Shown here one piece after another: positions 1-9,098 of a DNA stretch of 27,685 bases (position 1 is its first letter; every line of letters begins with the position of its first letter). The stretch spans positions 1 through 27,685 of the forward strand of contig DATKYB010000014.1 of the NCBI GenBank assembly GCA_035528715.1, written 5' to 3'. The stretch comes from Nitrospinota bacterium. GTDB taxonomy: Bacteria > JADFOP01 > DATKYB01. The position numbers and the translations under genes were made by a program. The notes under the pieces were generated by a model. That model saw nothing but the letters and a program-made list of their open reading frames with translations. It made no database searches and was not told where the DNA came from.

Positions 1-502
1 AGGGGTCAGTCTCAATCACTCCCATTTCACTTGCCTTATGAAGTGGAATGGGTACCGCAGAAATAGTAAGATCAGCACCCTTCTCGATATGATAATCCAG
101 CATCTGCCTCACATCCATTTTATAAACGTGATCTCCTCCAAAGATAAAGATATAATCAGGATTCTCATTCTCTATAATATTTATATTTTGATAGATGGCA
201 TCAGCAGTCCCAAGATACCACGAGTGTCCCCTACGCATCTGGGGAGGGACGATGTCTATATAATGTTCTAATTGACTGCTCATTCTCCATCCCAAGGAGA
301 TATGGCGGTTGAGTGATTCTGACATAAATTGGATTAATACTTTTATTCTATATAATCCAGAATTTGTAAAATTGCTTAAGACAAAATCAATCACTCTGAA
401 TCTGCCGCCAAAGGGCACAGCAGGTTTAGCCCTGTCTCTACTTAGTGGGAAGAGTCTTGCCCCTTTACCCCCAGCCATAATCATTGTTAATTTCCTTGTC
501 AC
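1..502 (-). CDS. glgC: glucose-1-phosphate adenylyltransferase, N-terminal part (cut by window edge)
   Basis: Makes ADP-glucose from ATP and glucose-1-phosphate, the committed step of bacterial glycogen synthesis. About 167 residues are visible; the rest lies left of base 1. The N-terminus has the nucleotidyltransferase signature [20 protein letters not shown] at about residues 9-28, then [15 protein letters not shown], the RHISLGW region, [16 protein letters not shown] and the metal-binding stretch [10 protein letters not shown], all typical of GlgC. I chose the GTG at 502-500: AAGGAG (514-509 on the minus strand) lies 6 nt upstream and residues 1-6 (MTRKLT) match the usual GlgC lead-in. It diverges from glgB, and the other glycogen genes lie just to the right, so the role is well supported by context. 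Only the C-terminal left-handed beta-helix region is out of view. Confidence 0.95.
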   Translation of the reverse strand, partial: MTRKLTMIMAGGKGARLFPLSRDRAKPAVPFGGRFRVIDFVLSNFTNSGLYRIKVLIQFMSESLNRHISLGWRMSSQLEHYIDIVPPQMRRGHSWYLGTADAIYQNINIIENENPDYIFIFGGDHVYKMDVRQMLDYHIEKGADLTISAVPIPLHKASEMGVIETDP

Positions 503-569
503 AGCTATCTCCTTATATGGGTATTTGAAAATCTCTATCTATGATACATAAGATAGTTGTTATATTTAA

Positions 570-599
570 ATAATCTACTGTTTTTTTATTAAATGTCAA
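570..599 (-). promoter_or_regulatory. candidate sigma-70-type promoter for glgC
   Basis: On the minus strand a perfect TTGACA (599-594) is followed after 18 nt by GATTAT (575-570), a 4/6 match to the -10 consensus. Transcription would start near 563, giving a leader of about 60 nt before the GTG start. Read by eye only. Confidence 0.5.
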
Positions 600-675
600 G
601 ACACTCCTTTGAGGATGTTTTTGTATAGTAAATCCCTATCATATCTTAACCTACCACATCCTTTTTCAATAACAG

Positions 676-710
676 AAAAAAAGCGAGCTTCTTATAAAGC
701 TCAGTTGTTT
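676..710. repeat. hairpin with flanking A- and T-tracts
   Basis: GAGCTT (685-690) and AAGCTC (697-702) pair around a 6-nt loop. A run of A at 676-682 and the T-rich stretch 705-710 can extend the stem after a two-base mismatch. It resembles a bidirectional intrinsic terminator or attenuator, but the stem is weak and it lies between divergent genes, so a leader or operator role is also possible. Confidence 0.4.
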
Positions 711-739
711 TCATTTGAAAAATCTCGTGCTCAGAAATG

Positions 740-751
740 AAAAGCGCTTTT
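740..751. promoter_or_regulatory. 12-bp perfect palindrome, candidate operator
   Basis: AAAAGCGCTTTT is a perfect palindrome about 20 bases upstream of the candidate -35 of glgB. A dimeric regulator site is plausible by position; no regulator is identified. Confidence 0.35.
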
Positions 752-771
752 AGCAGATGAAAGCAATTATA

Positions 772-800
772 TTGACCAAGGTGTATAATTATGATAAATT
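772..800 (+). promoter_or_regulatory. candidate promoter for glgB
   Basis: TTGACC (772-777) and TAAATT (795-800) are spaced by 17 nt. This predicts a start near 807 and a leader of under 20 nt that still contains AAAGGG (811-816). A perfect TATAAT also sits at 784-789 but has no good -35 partner. Confidence 0.4.
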
Positions 801-824
801 ATCTATATTTAAAGGGTTTACATT

Positions 825-2786
825 ATGGCACAGAAAAAAATCAGCAAAAAAAATCTCGAAAAAAAACCGGGAGAACTCCTGCGGTATGACATAACCCTCC
901 TGACTGAGGACGACCTTTATCTCTTTAATGAGGGAAAACATTATCGTCTTTACAACAAGTTGGGCGCTCATCCCTTAAATATAGATGGTGTTAATGGGAC
1001 GTATTTTTCAGTTTGGGCTCCGGATGCCGAGAAAGTTTCAGTTATTGGAGACTTTAATGGCTGGAACACGGCCAGCCATTTACTTATGCCGAAAGGAAGC
1101 TCTGGAATATGGGAGGGTTTTATCCCCGGCATAAGCAAGGGTGCCTCTTACAAATATCATATTTTCTCAAGATATAATAACTACCGCGTAGATAAGGCTG
1201 ACCCTTTTGCATTTTACAACGAAATTCCGCCCAAAACTGCCTCGATCGTTTGTGACCTTAATTACACGTGGGAAGATAGGGAATGGATGGCGAGCCGTCA
1301 CAATCATAACTCACTTAATTCTCCCATCTCCATTTATGAAGTCCACTTGGGGTCCTGGATGCGAATGCCCGAAGAAGAGAACCGTCCGCTAAACTACCGC
1401 GAAATGGCCCAGAAGCTGGCTGAATATGTAAAGCGTATGGGCTATACCCATGTGGAATTCTTACCGGTTATGGAGCACCCTTTCTATGGTTCCTGGGGAT
1501 ACCAGGGTAAGGGATATTTTGCTCCCACAAGCCGCTATGGAAAACCTCAGGACTTCATGTATCTTATTGACCACCTCCATCAAAACGGTATTGGTGTGAT
1601 CCTCGATTGGGTTCCTTCTCACTTTCCTACTGATGAACATGGGCTTGGTTACTTCGATGGAACACATCTTTATGAACACGCTGATACTCGAAAAGGTCTT
1701 CATCCGGACTGGAACAGTCTCATATTTAATTACGGGCGAGATGAGGTGCAAAGCTTTCTCATAAGTAGTGCTCTTTTCTGGTTGGACTTTTATCATGCGG
1801 ACGGACTTCGTGTCGATGCTGTTGCCTCCATGCTTTATCTTGATTACTCCCGTAAGAAAGGAGAATGGATACCCAATAAATACGGGGGCAGGGAAAATCT
1901 CGAAGCCATTTCCTTTTTGCGTCGCTTTAACGAGGAAGTCTACAAGAGCTATCCGGATGTTCAGACAATTGCTGAAGAGTCCACAGACTGGCCTATGGTT
2001 TCTCGGCCCACTTATGTGGGGGGTCTGGGTTTTGGTATGAAGTGGGATATGGGTTGGATGCACGATACACTGAAGTATATGTCTCTAGATTCTATCCACA
2101 GGAAATATCACCACAACCAGCTGACCTTTCGTCTCCTCTATGCCTTCCACGAAAACTTTATCCTCTCTCTTTCTCATGATGAAGTCGTGCACGGTAAGGG
2201 TTCGCTTCTGGCCAAGATGCCTGGGGACGACTGGCAGAAGTTCGCAAACCTAAGGCTTCTTTATGGATACATGTATGCCCAGCCTGGGAAAAAACTGCTC
2301 TTTATGGGGGGGGAGTTTGGCCAGTGGAATGAATGGTACCATGAAGAGAGCCTTGACTGGCATCTGCTCGATTATCCCTTCCATGCAGATCTCCAAAGAT
2401 GGGTATCAGACCTAAACCGGCTTTACCATGATGAACCGGCTCTTTATGAGCTTGACTTTCATCCTGAAGGGTTTGAGTGGATCGACTGCAACGACACCGA
2501 GCAGAGTGTCATCAGTTTAATTCGAAAGGGGCGCTCGACCAAGAGCATTATCCTCGTTGTCAGCAACTTAACGCCTGTTTCCCGCTTTAACTACCGCGTC
2601 GGTACACCTTTTGAAGGATTCTGGAGAGAAATTCTTAACAGTGACGCCAAGGAATATGGAGGGAGTGGTCAAGGAAATCTAGGGGGTATCGAAACCGAAC
2701 CGATTCCGTTTCACGGGAAGCCCCATTCCCTTTCCTTAAACCTCCCGCCTCTTAGCATCCTTTTTTTAAAAAAGGATAATGGATGA
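825..2786 (+). CDS. glgB: 1,4-alpha-glucan branching enzyme (GH13)
   Basis: Introduces alpha-1,6 branches into glycogen by cutting and transferring alpha-1,4 chains. The 653-residue protein is full length for the short bacterial form. An N-terminal CBM48-like beta domain (about residues 45-145, with [20 protein letters not shown]) precedes a GH13 barrel. The four catalytic regions are visible: DWVPSHF (261-267), [10 protein letters not shown] (327-336, nucleophile D331), AEES (383-386, acid/base E384) and [14 protein letters not shown] (447-460, D452). A C-terminal beta domain ends in PPLSILFL. The ATG is preceded by AAAGGG at about 8 nt. It heads the plus-strand arm of the cluster, divergent from glgC. 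No frameshift or missing catalytic residue was seen. Confidence 0.97.
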   Translation: MAQKKISKKNLEKKPGELLRYDITLLTEDDLYLFNEGKHYRLYNKLGAHPLNIDGVNGTYFSVWAPDAEKVSVIGDFNGWNTASHLLMPKGSSGIWEGFIPGISKGASYKYHIFSRYNNYRVDKADPFAFYNEIPPKTASIVCDLNYTWEDREWMASRHNHNSLNSPISIYEVHLGSWMRMPEEENRPLNYREMAQKLAEYVKRMGYTHVEFLPVMEHPFYGSWGYQGKGYFAPTSRYGKPQDFMYLIDHLHQNGIGVILDWVPSHFPTDEHGLGYFDGTHLYEHADTRKGLHPDWNSLIFNYGRDEVQSFLISSALFWLDFYHADGLRVDAVASMLYLDYSRKKGEWIPNKYGGRENLEAISFLRRFNEEVYKSYPDVQTIAEESTDWPMVSRPTYVGGLGFGMKWDMGWMHDTLKYMSLDSIHRKYHHNQLTFRLLYAFHENFILSLSHDEVVHGKGSLLAKMPGDDWQKFANLRLLYGYMYAQPGKKLLFMGGEFGQWNEWYHEESLDWHLLDYPFHADLQRWVSDLNRLYHDEPALYELDFHPEGFEWIDCNDTEQSVISLIRKGRSTKSIILVVSNLTPVSRFNYRVGTPFEGFWREILNSDAKEYGGSGQGNLGGIETEPIPFHGKPHSLSLNLPPLSILFLKKDNG

Positions 2787-2872
2787 AAGACCTTATAAAA
2801 CTCAAATAAAGCTATCTTAATTTTTCAGCTTTTTCTTATCGAAGATTAAGGAAAAGGTGAAAGGAGGGTATC

Positions 2873-3085
2873 ATGAAAGAAGTAATTGGCAAAACTGCAG
2901 GAAGAATTTGGGAAGTACTGCGAGAAAAAGAAAAAGTAAACGTTACCCAGCTTCCCAAGACTCTTAAAGAAAAAACGCTCATTGTTTACCAGGCATTGGG
3001 CTGGCTTGCACGTGAGAATAAAATCGACTACCATAAAAAGGGTGACAAAATCTTCGTCTCCCTCTCCGGAAATGAGAAAAAATAG
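2873..3085 (+). CDS. small winged-helix protein (DUF2582 type)
   Basis: A 70-residue protein beginning MKEVIGKTAGRIWEVLREK. The pattern is a short helix, a helix-turn-helix (VNVTQLPKTLKEKTLIVYQALGWLARENKI, about residues 24-53) and a two-strand wing (YHKKGDKIFVSLS). This matches the stand-alone winged-helix family known as DUF2582. Start choice is clear: AAAGGAGGG lies a few bases before the ATG. It sits 86 bp after glgB and about 70 bp before the GH57 gene, so it is probably cotranscribed with them. A regulatory role for glycogen genes is tempting, but small winged-helix proteins of this family have no firmly known targets, so that is inference from position. Confidence 0.85.
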   Translation: MKEVIGKTAGRIWEVLREKEKVNVTQLPKTLKEKTLIVYQALGWLARENKIDYHKKGDKIFVSLSGNEKK

Positions 3086-3143
3086 AATTGAACAAAAGCA
3101 CATTTCAAAGAAAAGCTTTTTCTTGGCTCCTTATTGACCTATT

Positions 3144-3158
3144 GGAGGTATTAAAATA
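3144..3158 (+). promoter_or_regulatory. ribosome binding site and ATA start codon of the GH57 gene
   Basis: A strong Shine-Dalgarno sequence GGAGGT (3144-3149) is followed at 6 nt by ATA (3156-3158), exactly where the family start would fall. The frame has a TGA at 3135-3137, and no ATG, GTG or TTG lies between that stop and the conserved N-terminus. This site decides the start of the next gene. Confidence 0.6.
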
Positions 3159-5627
3159 AACCGCTATATCTGTATTCACGGGCACTTTTATCAACCGCCA
3201 AGAGAAAATCCATGGCTGGAAGAGATTGAACAGCAGGATCCGGCATATCCCTACCACGACTGGAATGAAAGAATAACAGCAGGATGTTATGCCCCAAACA
3301 CGGCCTCTCGCATTCTTGATCCTGATAAAAGGATTATAGATATTGTCAACAACTATGCAAAAATAAGCTTTAACTTCGGTCCCACGCTTCTTTCCTGGAT
3401 GCAAAACTATATGCCTCAAGTCTATGAAGAGTTACTCGAAGCGGATCAGGAAAGCCAAAAGAATTTTTCAGGACATGGTTCAGCCCTTGCTCAGGTTTAC
3501 AATCACATGATTATGCCCCTTGCCAACTCGAGAGACAAACGGACACAGGTTATATGGGGATTAAAAGATTTTGAGTATCGTTTTAAAAGAAGGCCTGAAG
3601 GTATGTGGCTTTCTGAAACTGCTGTTGACCTCGAAACACTCGATATCATGTCTGAACAGGGGATAAAATTCGCCATTCTTGCTCCACTACAGGCAAAACA
3701 GGTGCGAAAAATAAATGACAAAAAATGGATTGATGTAAGCAATGAGAAGATCGATCCTAAAATGCCGTACCTCTGCCAACTTCCATCCGGAGGGACGATA
3801 AATCTCTTTTTCTACGATGGTCCCATATCAAAGGATATTGCATTTGGAAAACTTTTAAATAACGGTGAATTATTTGCTAAGAGGTTGCAGAACGCCTTTT
3901 CTCAAGATCGAAATTCTTCCCAGCTTGTCCATATCGCCACTGACGGTGAGTCTTATGGCCATTATCATCGCTTTGGAGATATGGCTCTTGCTTACGCCCT
4001 GCACTACATTGAATCCAATAATCTGGCAAGGATCACCAATTATGGTGAATACCTTGAATTGCAGCCCCCCGAATACGAAGTAGAAATTTTTGAAAATTCA
4101 TCATGGAGCTGTATCCATGGTGTCGAGAGATGGAAGAGTAATTGCGGATGCAGCACGGGAATGCATCCCGAATGGAACCAGGCTTGGAGGGCTCCTCTAC
4201 GCGAAGCAATGGATTGGCTGAGGAATACCCTTACCCCTCTATATGAAAACGAACTGTCTGCTTATGTCAAAGATGCGTGGCAAATCAGGAATAATTATAT
4301 TGAAGTCATGCTCGATCGATCTCCTCAAAATGTGGAACAGTTCTTCAATCATAATGCTCATCGGGAACTCTCACCAGAAGAAAAGGTAGTGGTTCTCAAG
4401 CTTCTCGAGATACAGCGCCAAGCCATGCTTATGTATACTAGCTGCGGCTGGTTTTTTGATGATATCTCAGGCATTGAAACGGTTCAGGTAATGCAGCATG
4501 CCTGTCGCGCCATGCAACTCGCTGAGGAAATAACCAGCACATCCCTCGATCAAGATTACATTAAGATCCTTGAGCGGGCACCAACTAATCTTGCTGAGCT
4601 TAAAACAGGTGCCGAAGTCTACGAAATATTTGTAAAGCCTTCTATTGTTGATCTCCTTCGATTTGCAGCACATTTTGCAGTATCTTCTCTGTTTGAAGAT
4701 TATCCTGAAATCATCAAGCTCCTTTCTTACACAGCCAAAAGCAAGATCTATGACAAAGAAGATCTGGGAATGCAGAGGCTGTGTATTGGTAAAGCAAGAA
4801 TTCATTCTGATATCTCATGGGAAGAAAACATGGTAAGCTATGCAGTTCTGCATTTTGGTGACCACAACCTTATCGGAGGGGTTCGTAAACACATGGGAGA
4901 TGAACCCTTTTCTACCATGCGCCAAGAAATAAAAAATAACTTTCTAAAGAGCGATATTGCTAAGGTTATTCGTTTGATGGACAAGCATTTTGGAACACAC
5001 AACTATTCTCTCTGGGATCTTTTCAGGGATGAGAAGAGAAAGATTTTAAACCAGATCCTTGAACCAACTCTAAAAGAAATAGAAGATTCTTATCGTCGCA
5101 TTTACGAGTACCATCTACCGATTATGCAAGTAATGAAAGAAAAACGGATTCCCCTCCCTAAAACCTTGGCTGCGACTGTAGAATTTGTAGTAAATTTAGA
5201 TCTTCAAAAGGAACTGGAAAGAGAAGAACTTGATATAGAACGGCTGCAAGATTTAGTTGAGGAAACGAAAAAATGGGCTTTACAGCTGGACAAGACAACT
5301 CTTGGCTTTCTCGCAAGCCAGAAAATTAATAAACTGATGGAAAGATTATCAGAGATCATAGGGGATATCTCACCGTTAAAAACATCAGAAGCCGTGTTAA
5401 GAATTTTAGAGTATGTCTCATTGCTGGAAACCATAGAAGCGGTATTTAGAACTTTGGATGAATTACATCTGGAATTGGATCTATGGAGAGCGCAGAATAT
5501 CTATTTTGCAATCAGCAAGCATTTTCACAGTGAAATGCAAAAAAGAGCAGAAAAAGAAAATCAGACTGCTCAAAAATGGGTCGAGCTTTTTGACAAATTA
5601 GGAAATTATTTGAACATAAAAAATTAA
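3156..5627 (+). CDS. GH57 family alpha-glucan hydrolase/transferase with DUF3536 domain, apparent ATA start
   Basis: From the ATA at 3156 this is an 823-residue protein. GH57 signatures: HGHFYQPPR (residues 8-16, region 1), WLSETAV with the likely nucleophile E154, and ATDGESYGHYH with the likely acid/base D263. The C-terminal half (after about residue 350) fits the helical DUF3536 region seen in this GH57 subgroup. An ATG at 3399 would give a 742-residue protein missing region 1, so it cannot be the real start. The 81 residues before it read as clear family sequence (ICIHGHFYQPP, PYHDWNERITAGCYAPN, SFNFGPTLLSW). GGAGGT lies 6 nt before ATA. Either a rare AUA start is used or an ATG was changed by mutation or sequencing error. 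It is followed by malQ with a 1-nt overlap, which suggests glucan remodelling; the exact substrate is not known. Confidence 0.88.
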   Translation: MNRYICIHGHFYQPPRENPWLEEIEQQDPAYPYHDWNERITAGCYAPNTASRILDPDKRIIDIVNNYAKISFNFGPTLLSWMQNYMPQVYEELLEADQESQKNFSGHGSALAQVYNHMIMPLANSRDKRTQVIWGLKDFEYRFKRRPEGMWLSETAVDLETLDIMSEQGIKFAILAPLQAKQVRKINDKKWIDVSNEKIDPKMPYLCQLPSGGTINLFFYDGPISKDIAFGKLLNNGELFAKRLQNAFSQDRNSSQLVHIATDGESYGHYHRFGDMALAYALHYIESNNLARITNYGEYLELQPPEYEVEIFENSSWSCIHGVERWKSNCGCSTGMHPEWNQAWRAPLREAMDWLRNTLTPLYENELSAYVKDAWQIRNNYIEVMLDRSPQNVEQFFNHNAHRELSPEEKVVVLKLLEIQRQAMLMYTSCGWFFDDISGIETVQVMQHACRAMQLAEEITSTSLDQDYIKILERAPTNLAELKTGAEVYEIFVKPSIVDLLRFAAHFAVSSLFEDYPEIIKLLSYTAKSKIYDKEDLGMQRLCIGKARIHSDISWEENMVSYAVLHFGDHNLIGGVRKHMGDEPFSTMRQEIKNNFLKSDIAKVIRLMDKHFGTHNYSLWDLFRDEKRKILNQILEPTLKEIEDSYRRIYEYHLPIMQVMKEKRIPLPKTLAATVEFVVNLDLQKELEREELDIERLQDLVEETKKWALQLDKTTLGFLASQKINKLMERLSEIIGDISPLKTSEAVLRILEYVSLLETIEAVFRTLDELHLELDLWRAQNIYFAISKHFHSEMQKRAEKENQTAQKWVELFDKLGNYLNIKN

Positions 5628-7132
5628 TGATGCGTTTCAAAAAAAGAGGAAGCGGTATTCTTCTTCATATAACCTCTCTTCCCTCACCTTATGGCATAGG
5701 GGATCTAGGGCCATCCGCTCATCTGTTCGCCCGTTTTCTTAATGAAGCTAAACAGAGTTTCTGGCAAATCCTTCCCTTAAACCCTACAAAACCAAGCTTT
5801 CAAAACTCTCCCTACCACTGCTTTTCCTCTTTTGCAAGCAACCCACTGCTGATAAGTCCAGAACTTCTGATTCAGGATGGTTTACTTGAAAAATCAGAAG
5901 GAGAATCTTTCCCCAGTTATCCAAAAGGGAGGATTGATTATCATTCTGTTATTACTGATAAAAAAAAGCTTTTTTATCTGGCATATGAACGTTTTAAAAA
6001 CAAGGGGCAGGAACTTGAATATGAAAGATTCTGTTCAGAAAATTCCTATTGGCTCGATGATTTTGCCCTTTTTATGGCTCTTAAATCTTATTTTAAGGGA
6101 CAGATATGGTGTGAGTGGCCTCAAGATATACGGGACAGAAAACCAGAAGCTTTGCAAACATTGAAAAAACAGCTTCATGATAAGATGGAAATGGAGAAAT
6201 TTCTCCAGTATATCTTTTTTCATCAGTGGTTCACATTAAAGGGTTATTGTAATCAGCACGGCATCAAAATTTTTGGTGACATACCCATTTATGTGGTTTA
6301 CGACAGCGTTGACGTATGGAAAAATCCCGAGATATTTAAACTGGATCATGAAAAGAGGCCTTATGTTGTTGCCGGTGTGCCACCTGATTACTTCAGCGAA
6401 ACCGGCCAGCTCTGGGGCAATCCTGTTTACAGTTGGGATGTGCTTAGGGAAAGGGGATATGAGTGGTGGGTCCAAAGAATAAAACATAACTTAAAATTAT
6501 ACGATTTTGTGAGAGTTGACCATTTTCGGGGCTTCGTGGCGTACTGGGAAGTTTTGGCGACCGAAAAAAACTCCATTAACGGAAAATGGATTGAAGCACC
6601 TGCAATGGACTTCTTCGGTCACCTTACTAAAGAACTTCCCGGTTTACCAATCATTGCCGAGGATCTTGGCACCATCACCCCCGACGTAAAAGAGGTTATG
6701 CAACATTTCGATTTTCCAGGTATGAAAGTACTTCTGTTTGCTTTTAGTGAAGACTTTCCCACAAATCCGTACATACCGCATAATCTTGTAAGAAACTGCG
6801 TGTTATATACAGGAACTCATGACAACAACACAATAAAGGGATGGTTTCAAAGAGAGGCAACGCCGGAAATCAAAAAGAGGCTGTTTGATTATGTGGGGCG
6901 GGAAGTAACGGTGGATGAGCTTCACTGGGAATTGATACGACTGGCAATGATGTCAGTCGCAGACATGGTAATATTTCCCATGCAAGATATTCTTGGTTTG
7001 GGCGAAGAATCACGAATGAATCGTCCAGCCACCAACAAGGGCAATTGGGAATGGCAACTTTTACCGGAGCATCTGGAATCCTCGCTGGCCGAAAGGCTCA
7101 AAAAAATGACAGAAATTTATGGAAGGGCCTGA
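5627..7132 (+). CDS. malQ: 4-alpha-glucanotransferase (amylomaltase, GH77)
   Basis: Transfers alpha-1,4-glucan segments between maltodextrins, in the cytoplasm. The 501-residue length is typical. It opens with RGSGILLHITSLPSPYGIGDLG and SFWQILPLNPT, as in MalQ. Catalytic residues visible by motif: nucleophile D298 in VRVDHFRG, acid/base E345 in IIAEDLGT and D399 in GTHDNNT. DIPIYVVYDSVDVWKNPEIF is the substrate-loop region. Its ATG overlaps the TAA of the GH57 gene by one base (TAATG), with another ATG immediately after and only a weak Shine-Dalgarno, so translational coupling is likely. It converges with glgA, with 38 bases between them and no clear terminator. Confidence 0.97.
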   Translation: MMRFKKRGSGILLHITSLPSPYGIGDLGPSAHLFARFLNEAKQSFWQILPLNPTKPSFQNSPYHCFSSFASNPLLISPELLIQDGLLEKSEGESFPSYPKGRIDYHSVITDKKKLFYLAYERFKNKGQELEYERFCSENSYWLDDFALFMALKSYFKGQIWCEWPQDIRDRKPEALQTLKKQLHDKMEMEKFLQYIFFHQWFTLKGYCNQHGIKIFGDIPIYVVYDSVDVWKNPEIFKLDHEKRPYVVAGVPPDYFSETGQLWGNPVYSWDVLRERGYEWWVQRIKHNLKLYDFVRVDHFRGFVAYWEVLATEKNSINGKWIEAPAMDFFGHLTKELPGLPIIAEDLGTITPDVKEVMQHFDFPGMKVLLFAFSEDFPTNPYIPHNLVRNCVLYTGTHDNNTIKGWFQREATPEIKKRLFDYVGREVTVDELHWELIRLAMMSVADMVIFPMQDILGLGEESRMNRPATNKGNWEWQLLPEHLESSLAERLKKMTEIYGRA

Positions 7133-7170
7133 TGCGAATCGGCGTGGGCTAAAATTTGGATTAATCCCTA

Positions 7171-8823
7171 TCAATATGGTAGTGAGGGGTCTGAACGAGT
7201 AATTACATCACGATAGATGGGGAGATACTTTTTTTCGAGAACCTTCTCCCAGGTAAAATTTTCATAGATATTTTCAACAGCATTTATCTGGATTTCGCTC
7301 AGAGTTTTTTTATCTGGCTCACGGTAGACTTTAAGTGCACGCCTTAAGGTCTGAAGCAACTCCTCCGCTCCTCCCAGGTAAGAAAAACCGAATCGGCCAT
7401 CCAAGGTTTTGACGAGACCGCCAACTCTGTGTACGATTGGTACATTTCCCATAAGCTGGGCAAAGAAGTCAGTTAACCCGCACGGTTCAAAGCGCGAAGG
7501 GATGACAAAAAAATCTCCTGCTGCATAGATCTTATTGGCAAGTAGATGACTGTAGCCTTTAGCCATACATACTCTTTTTTTAAACTTCTTTTCCAGTTTA
7601 CAAAAACGATCGATAATGGAAGGATCTCCATCTCCAAGGCCTAGGATTTGGACATGCTCATCTTCGTTAAACAACAATTCGACTGCATCAGCCAGAATAT
7701 CAAATCCTTTCTGCTGACCCAGTCGCCCGATGAATGTCAAAAGCGGAATATCTTTTTGATAATTGATCGCCCCTTTAAGAACGATATTTTCTGGTACTTC
7801 ACGCCTCTCAAGCTCTTGAAGGGTTGATTTTTTACATACTTCTTTTCCCGCTAAATTTCCTTTTAATATTGAAAAGCCTGCAGCAAGTCCGAGTTGCTCA
7901 GAATTTTCAGGATTGGATGTTTCCGGATCAATACCGTTCGTAACCCCCAAGAGTTTAATACCGTAACCAGCAAGTTTATGTCCTAACCAACCAGAAATCG
8001 AATCTTGACCGGTCTGCTGTAACTCTCGGGCATAGTTTTCACTCACTGTGTTGATCGCACTTCCAAAAAGGCCCCCCGCAAGAAGGGGGTCAAAAAAACC
8101 ATTGAGCAAGCTGCCTTTGATCACATCTCTTGAAACACCACATATGGCAGCCGCAAATTCAAGATCGCTAACCTCTTGATGATATCCCCTTCCTGCATTA
8201 TGGATAGTTATCACAGAAGGTACATAGCAAAGATAGGGAACAAAAATTTCTTCTGAGGCTTGTGCTATAAGCGGTAAGAGAGCGGTATGGCCGTCGTGGC
8301 AGTGGACAATGTCAGGTCTTATCTGCATTTTCCCAAGCCCATGCAGGGTGGCCTTTACCAACAAAACATTCATTGCAAAAAAGTCAATGTAGCCTCTCCC
8401 TTCTAGTTCCGGTCGTCCAAGTGCCTTTGCTTCTTCTTTCGTATACTGATAGATGCCCTGACGCTTTATCAAGCTCTTGCCCTCAGCAAGATATTGATAG
8501 CGTTGAGCCTTTATTAAATGAACTGTCAGTTTGGGCTTTATCAGACTGCTGTAAATCGTAACGGATTCAGTCCGCTTCTCAGCAGAGTAATTCATTTCCA
8601 CATCGAATTCCTGGCTTTTCTTAAGATGAAGATTCTTTTTATCGATAACACGATAATAAGGAAGAAAAATATGGGTGTCGATCCCCATTGCTGCGGCAGC
8701 TTTGCAAAGACCCTCTGTAACATCTTTTATGCCTCCCGCACCCGCTAAACTACCATACTCTCGAGAAATATGTACAACGCAATCAATCTTCGGCTCTTTG
8801 GGTTGTTTGGGGTCGCTATTCAT
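7171..8823 (-). CDS. glgA: glycogen synthase, GT5 (ADP-glucose dependent)
   Basis: Elongates alpha-1,4-glucan from ADP-glucose. The 550-residue protein is slightly longer than E. coli GlgA. The N-terminal Rossmann domain has HISREYGSLAGAGGIKDV (from residue 18), then HCHDGHTALLPL. The C-terminal domain has FIGRLGQQKGFDIL, ILGLGDGD and SRFEPCGLTDFFAQLMG, which carries the catalytic Glu motif. In the usual KxGGLxDV motif the lysine position is Gly28 here (AGAGGIKDV), a departure from the E. coli type that may mark a subfamily. The ATG has AAGGA about 9 nt upstream. The gene lies opposite the other glycogen genes; an 18-bp AT palindrome is upstream. Confidence 0.95.
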   Translation of the reverse strand: MNSDPKQPKEPKIDCVVHISREYGSLAGAGGIKDVTEGLCKAAAAMGIDTHIFLPYYRVIDKKNLHLKKSQEFDVEMNYSAEKRTESVTIYSSLIKPKLTVHLIKAQRYQYLAEGKSLIKRQGIYQYTKEEAKALGRPELEGRGYIDFFAMNVLLVKATLHGLGKMQIRPDIVHCHDGHTALLPLIAQASEEIFVPYLCYVPSVITIHNAGRGYHQEVSDLEFAAAICGVSRDVIKGSLLNGFFDPLLAGGLFGSAINTVSENYARELQQTGQDSISGWLGHKLAGYGIKLLGVTNGIDPETSNPENSEQLGLAAGFSILKGNLAGKEVCKKSTLQELERREVPENIVLKGAINYQKDIPLLTFIGRLGQQKGFDILADAVELLFNEDEHVQILGLGDGDPSIIDRFCKLEKKFKKRVCMAKGYSHLLANKIYAAGDFFVIPSRFEPCGLTDFFAQLMGNVPIVHRVGGLVKTLDGRFGFSYLGGAEELLQTLRRALKVYREPDKKTLSEIQINAVENIYENFTWEKVLEKKYLPIYRDVITRSDPSLPY

Positions 8824-8873
8824 TTCAGCAGTCCTTCTAAAAAAAGATAATATTATGCTTTTTCACCGGCAAT

Positions 8874-8891
8874 ATATAATTTAAATTATAT
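8874..8891. repeat. 18-bp perfect AT palindrome upstream of glgA
   Basis: ATATAATTTAAATTATAT is perfectly self-complementary and centred about 60 bp upstream of the glgA ATG. It may be an operator or merely AT-rich promoter DNA. Confidence 0.3.
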
Positions 8892-8975
8892 TTAATTATA
8901 ATATCAGATTTTAAATCTTAATAAAATACTTTTATCAAAAAGATAAAATTTTATCACTATTACTTATGAGAATTT

Positions 8976-9080
8976 TCATAATAAATTATTTATATCTAAA
9001 ACTATTAATTTTGGTTTTTTTCGTCTATTTTCCTGATTATGCTCAATATTATGCTCAATGTTTTTTTCAGAAACAGGCAT
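8976..9080 (-). CDS. possible 34-residue small protein with NIEH tandem repeat
   Basis: The ORF starts at ATG 9080-9078 behind AAGGAG at a good distance (AAAGGAGAAAGCT before the ATG) and stops at TGA 8978-8976. The predicted product has an acidic/Asn-rich N-half with NIEH repeated twice, a basic RRKKPK patch and a hydrophobic tail LIVLDINNLL. An inverted repeat lies 18 bases upstream. The hydrophobic end looks like the first strand of a larger domain, so this may be the intact head of a decayed gene rather than a complete peptide. I do not recognise it. The ribosome site is the main support. Confidence 0.35.
   Translation of the reverse strand: MPVSEKNIEHNIEHNQENRRKKPKLIVLDINNLL
9036..9059. 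repeat. two tandem 12-bp repeats
   Basis: ATTATGCTCAAT occurs twice in direct succession (9036-9047 and 9048-9059). In the minus-strand ORF it encodes the repeated NIEH unit and keeps the frame. Confidence 0.8.
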
Positions 9081-9098
9081 AGCTTTCTCCTTTCTTAC

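Larger units (their letters stand above)
503..824. other. glgC-glgB divergent control region
   Basis: No gene is seen in these 322 bases. The stretch holds a minus-strand promoter candidate for glgC, a plus-strand promoter candidate for glgB, a 12-bp palindrome and an A-tract/hairpin/T-tract structure, all listed separately. The layout suggests joint control of both arms of the glycogen cluster, which is inference. Confidence 0.7.

Noticed and set aside
1461-2063. 200-codon open frame on the minus strand inside glgB
   Set aside because: It lies wholly opposite a conserved catalytic region of glgB, resembles no family and has no ribosome site; a composition shadow.
2807-2834. Intrinsic terminator after glgB (AAAGCT/AGCTTT with T run)
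   Set aside because: The stem is only 6 bp, AU-rich and has a 13-nt loop, and the next genes appear cotranscribed; too weak to list.
9036-9059. CRISPR-like repeat
   Set aside because: Only two directly adjacent 12-bp copies without spacers.
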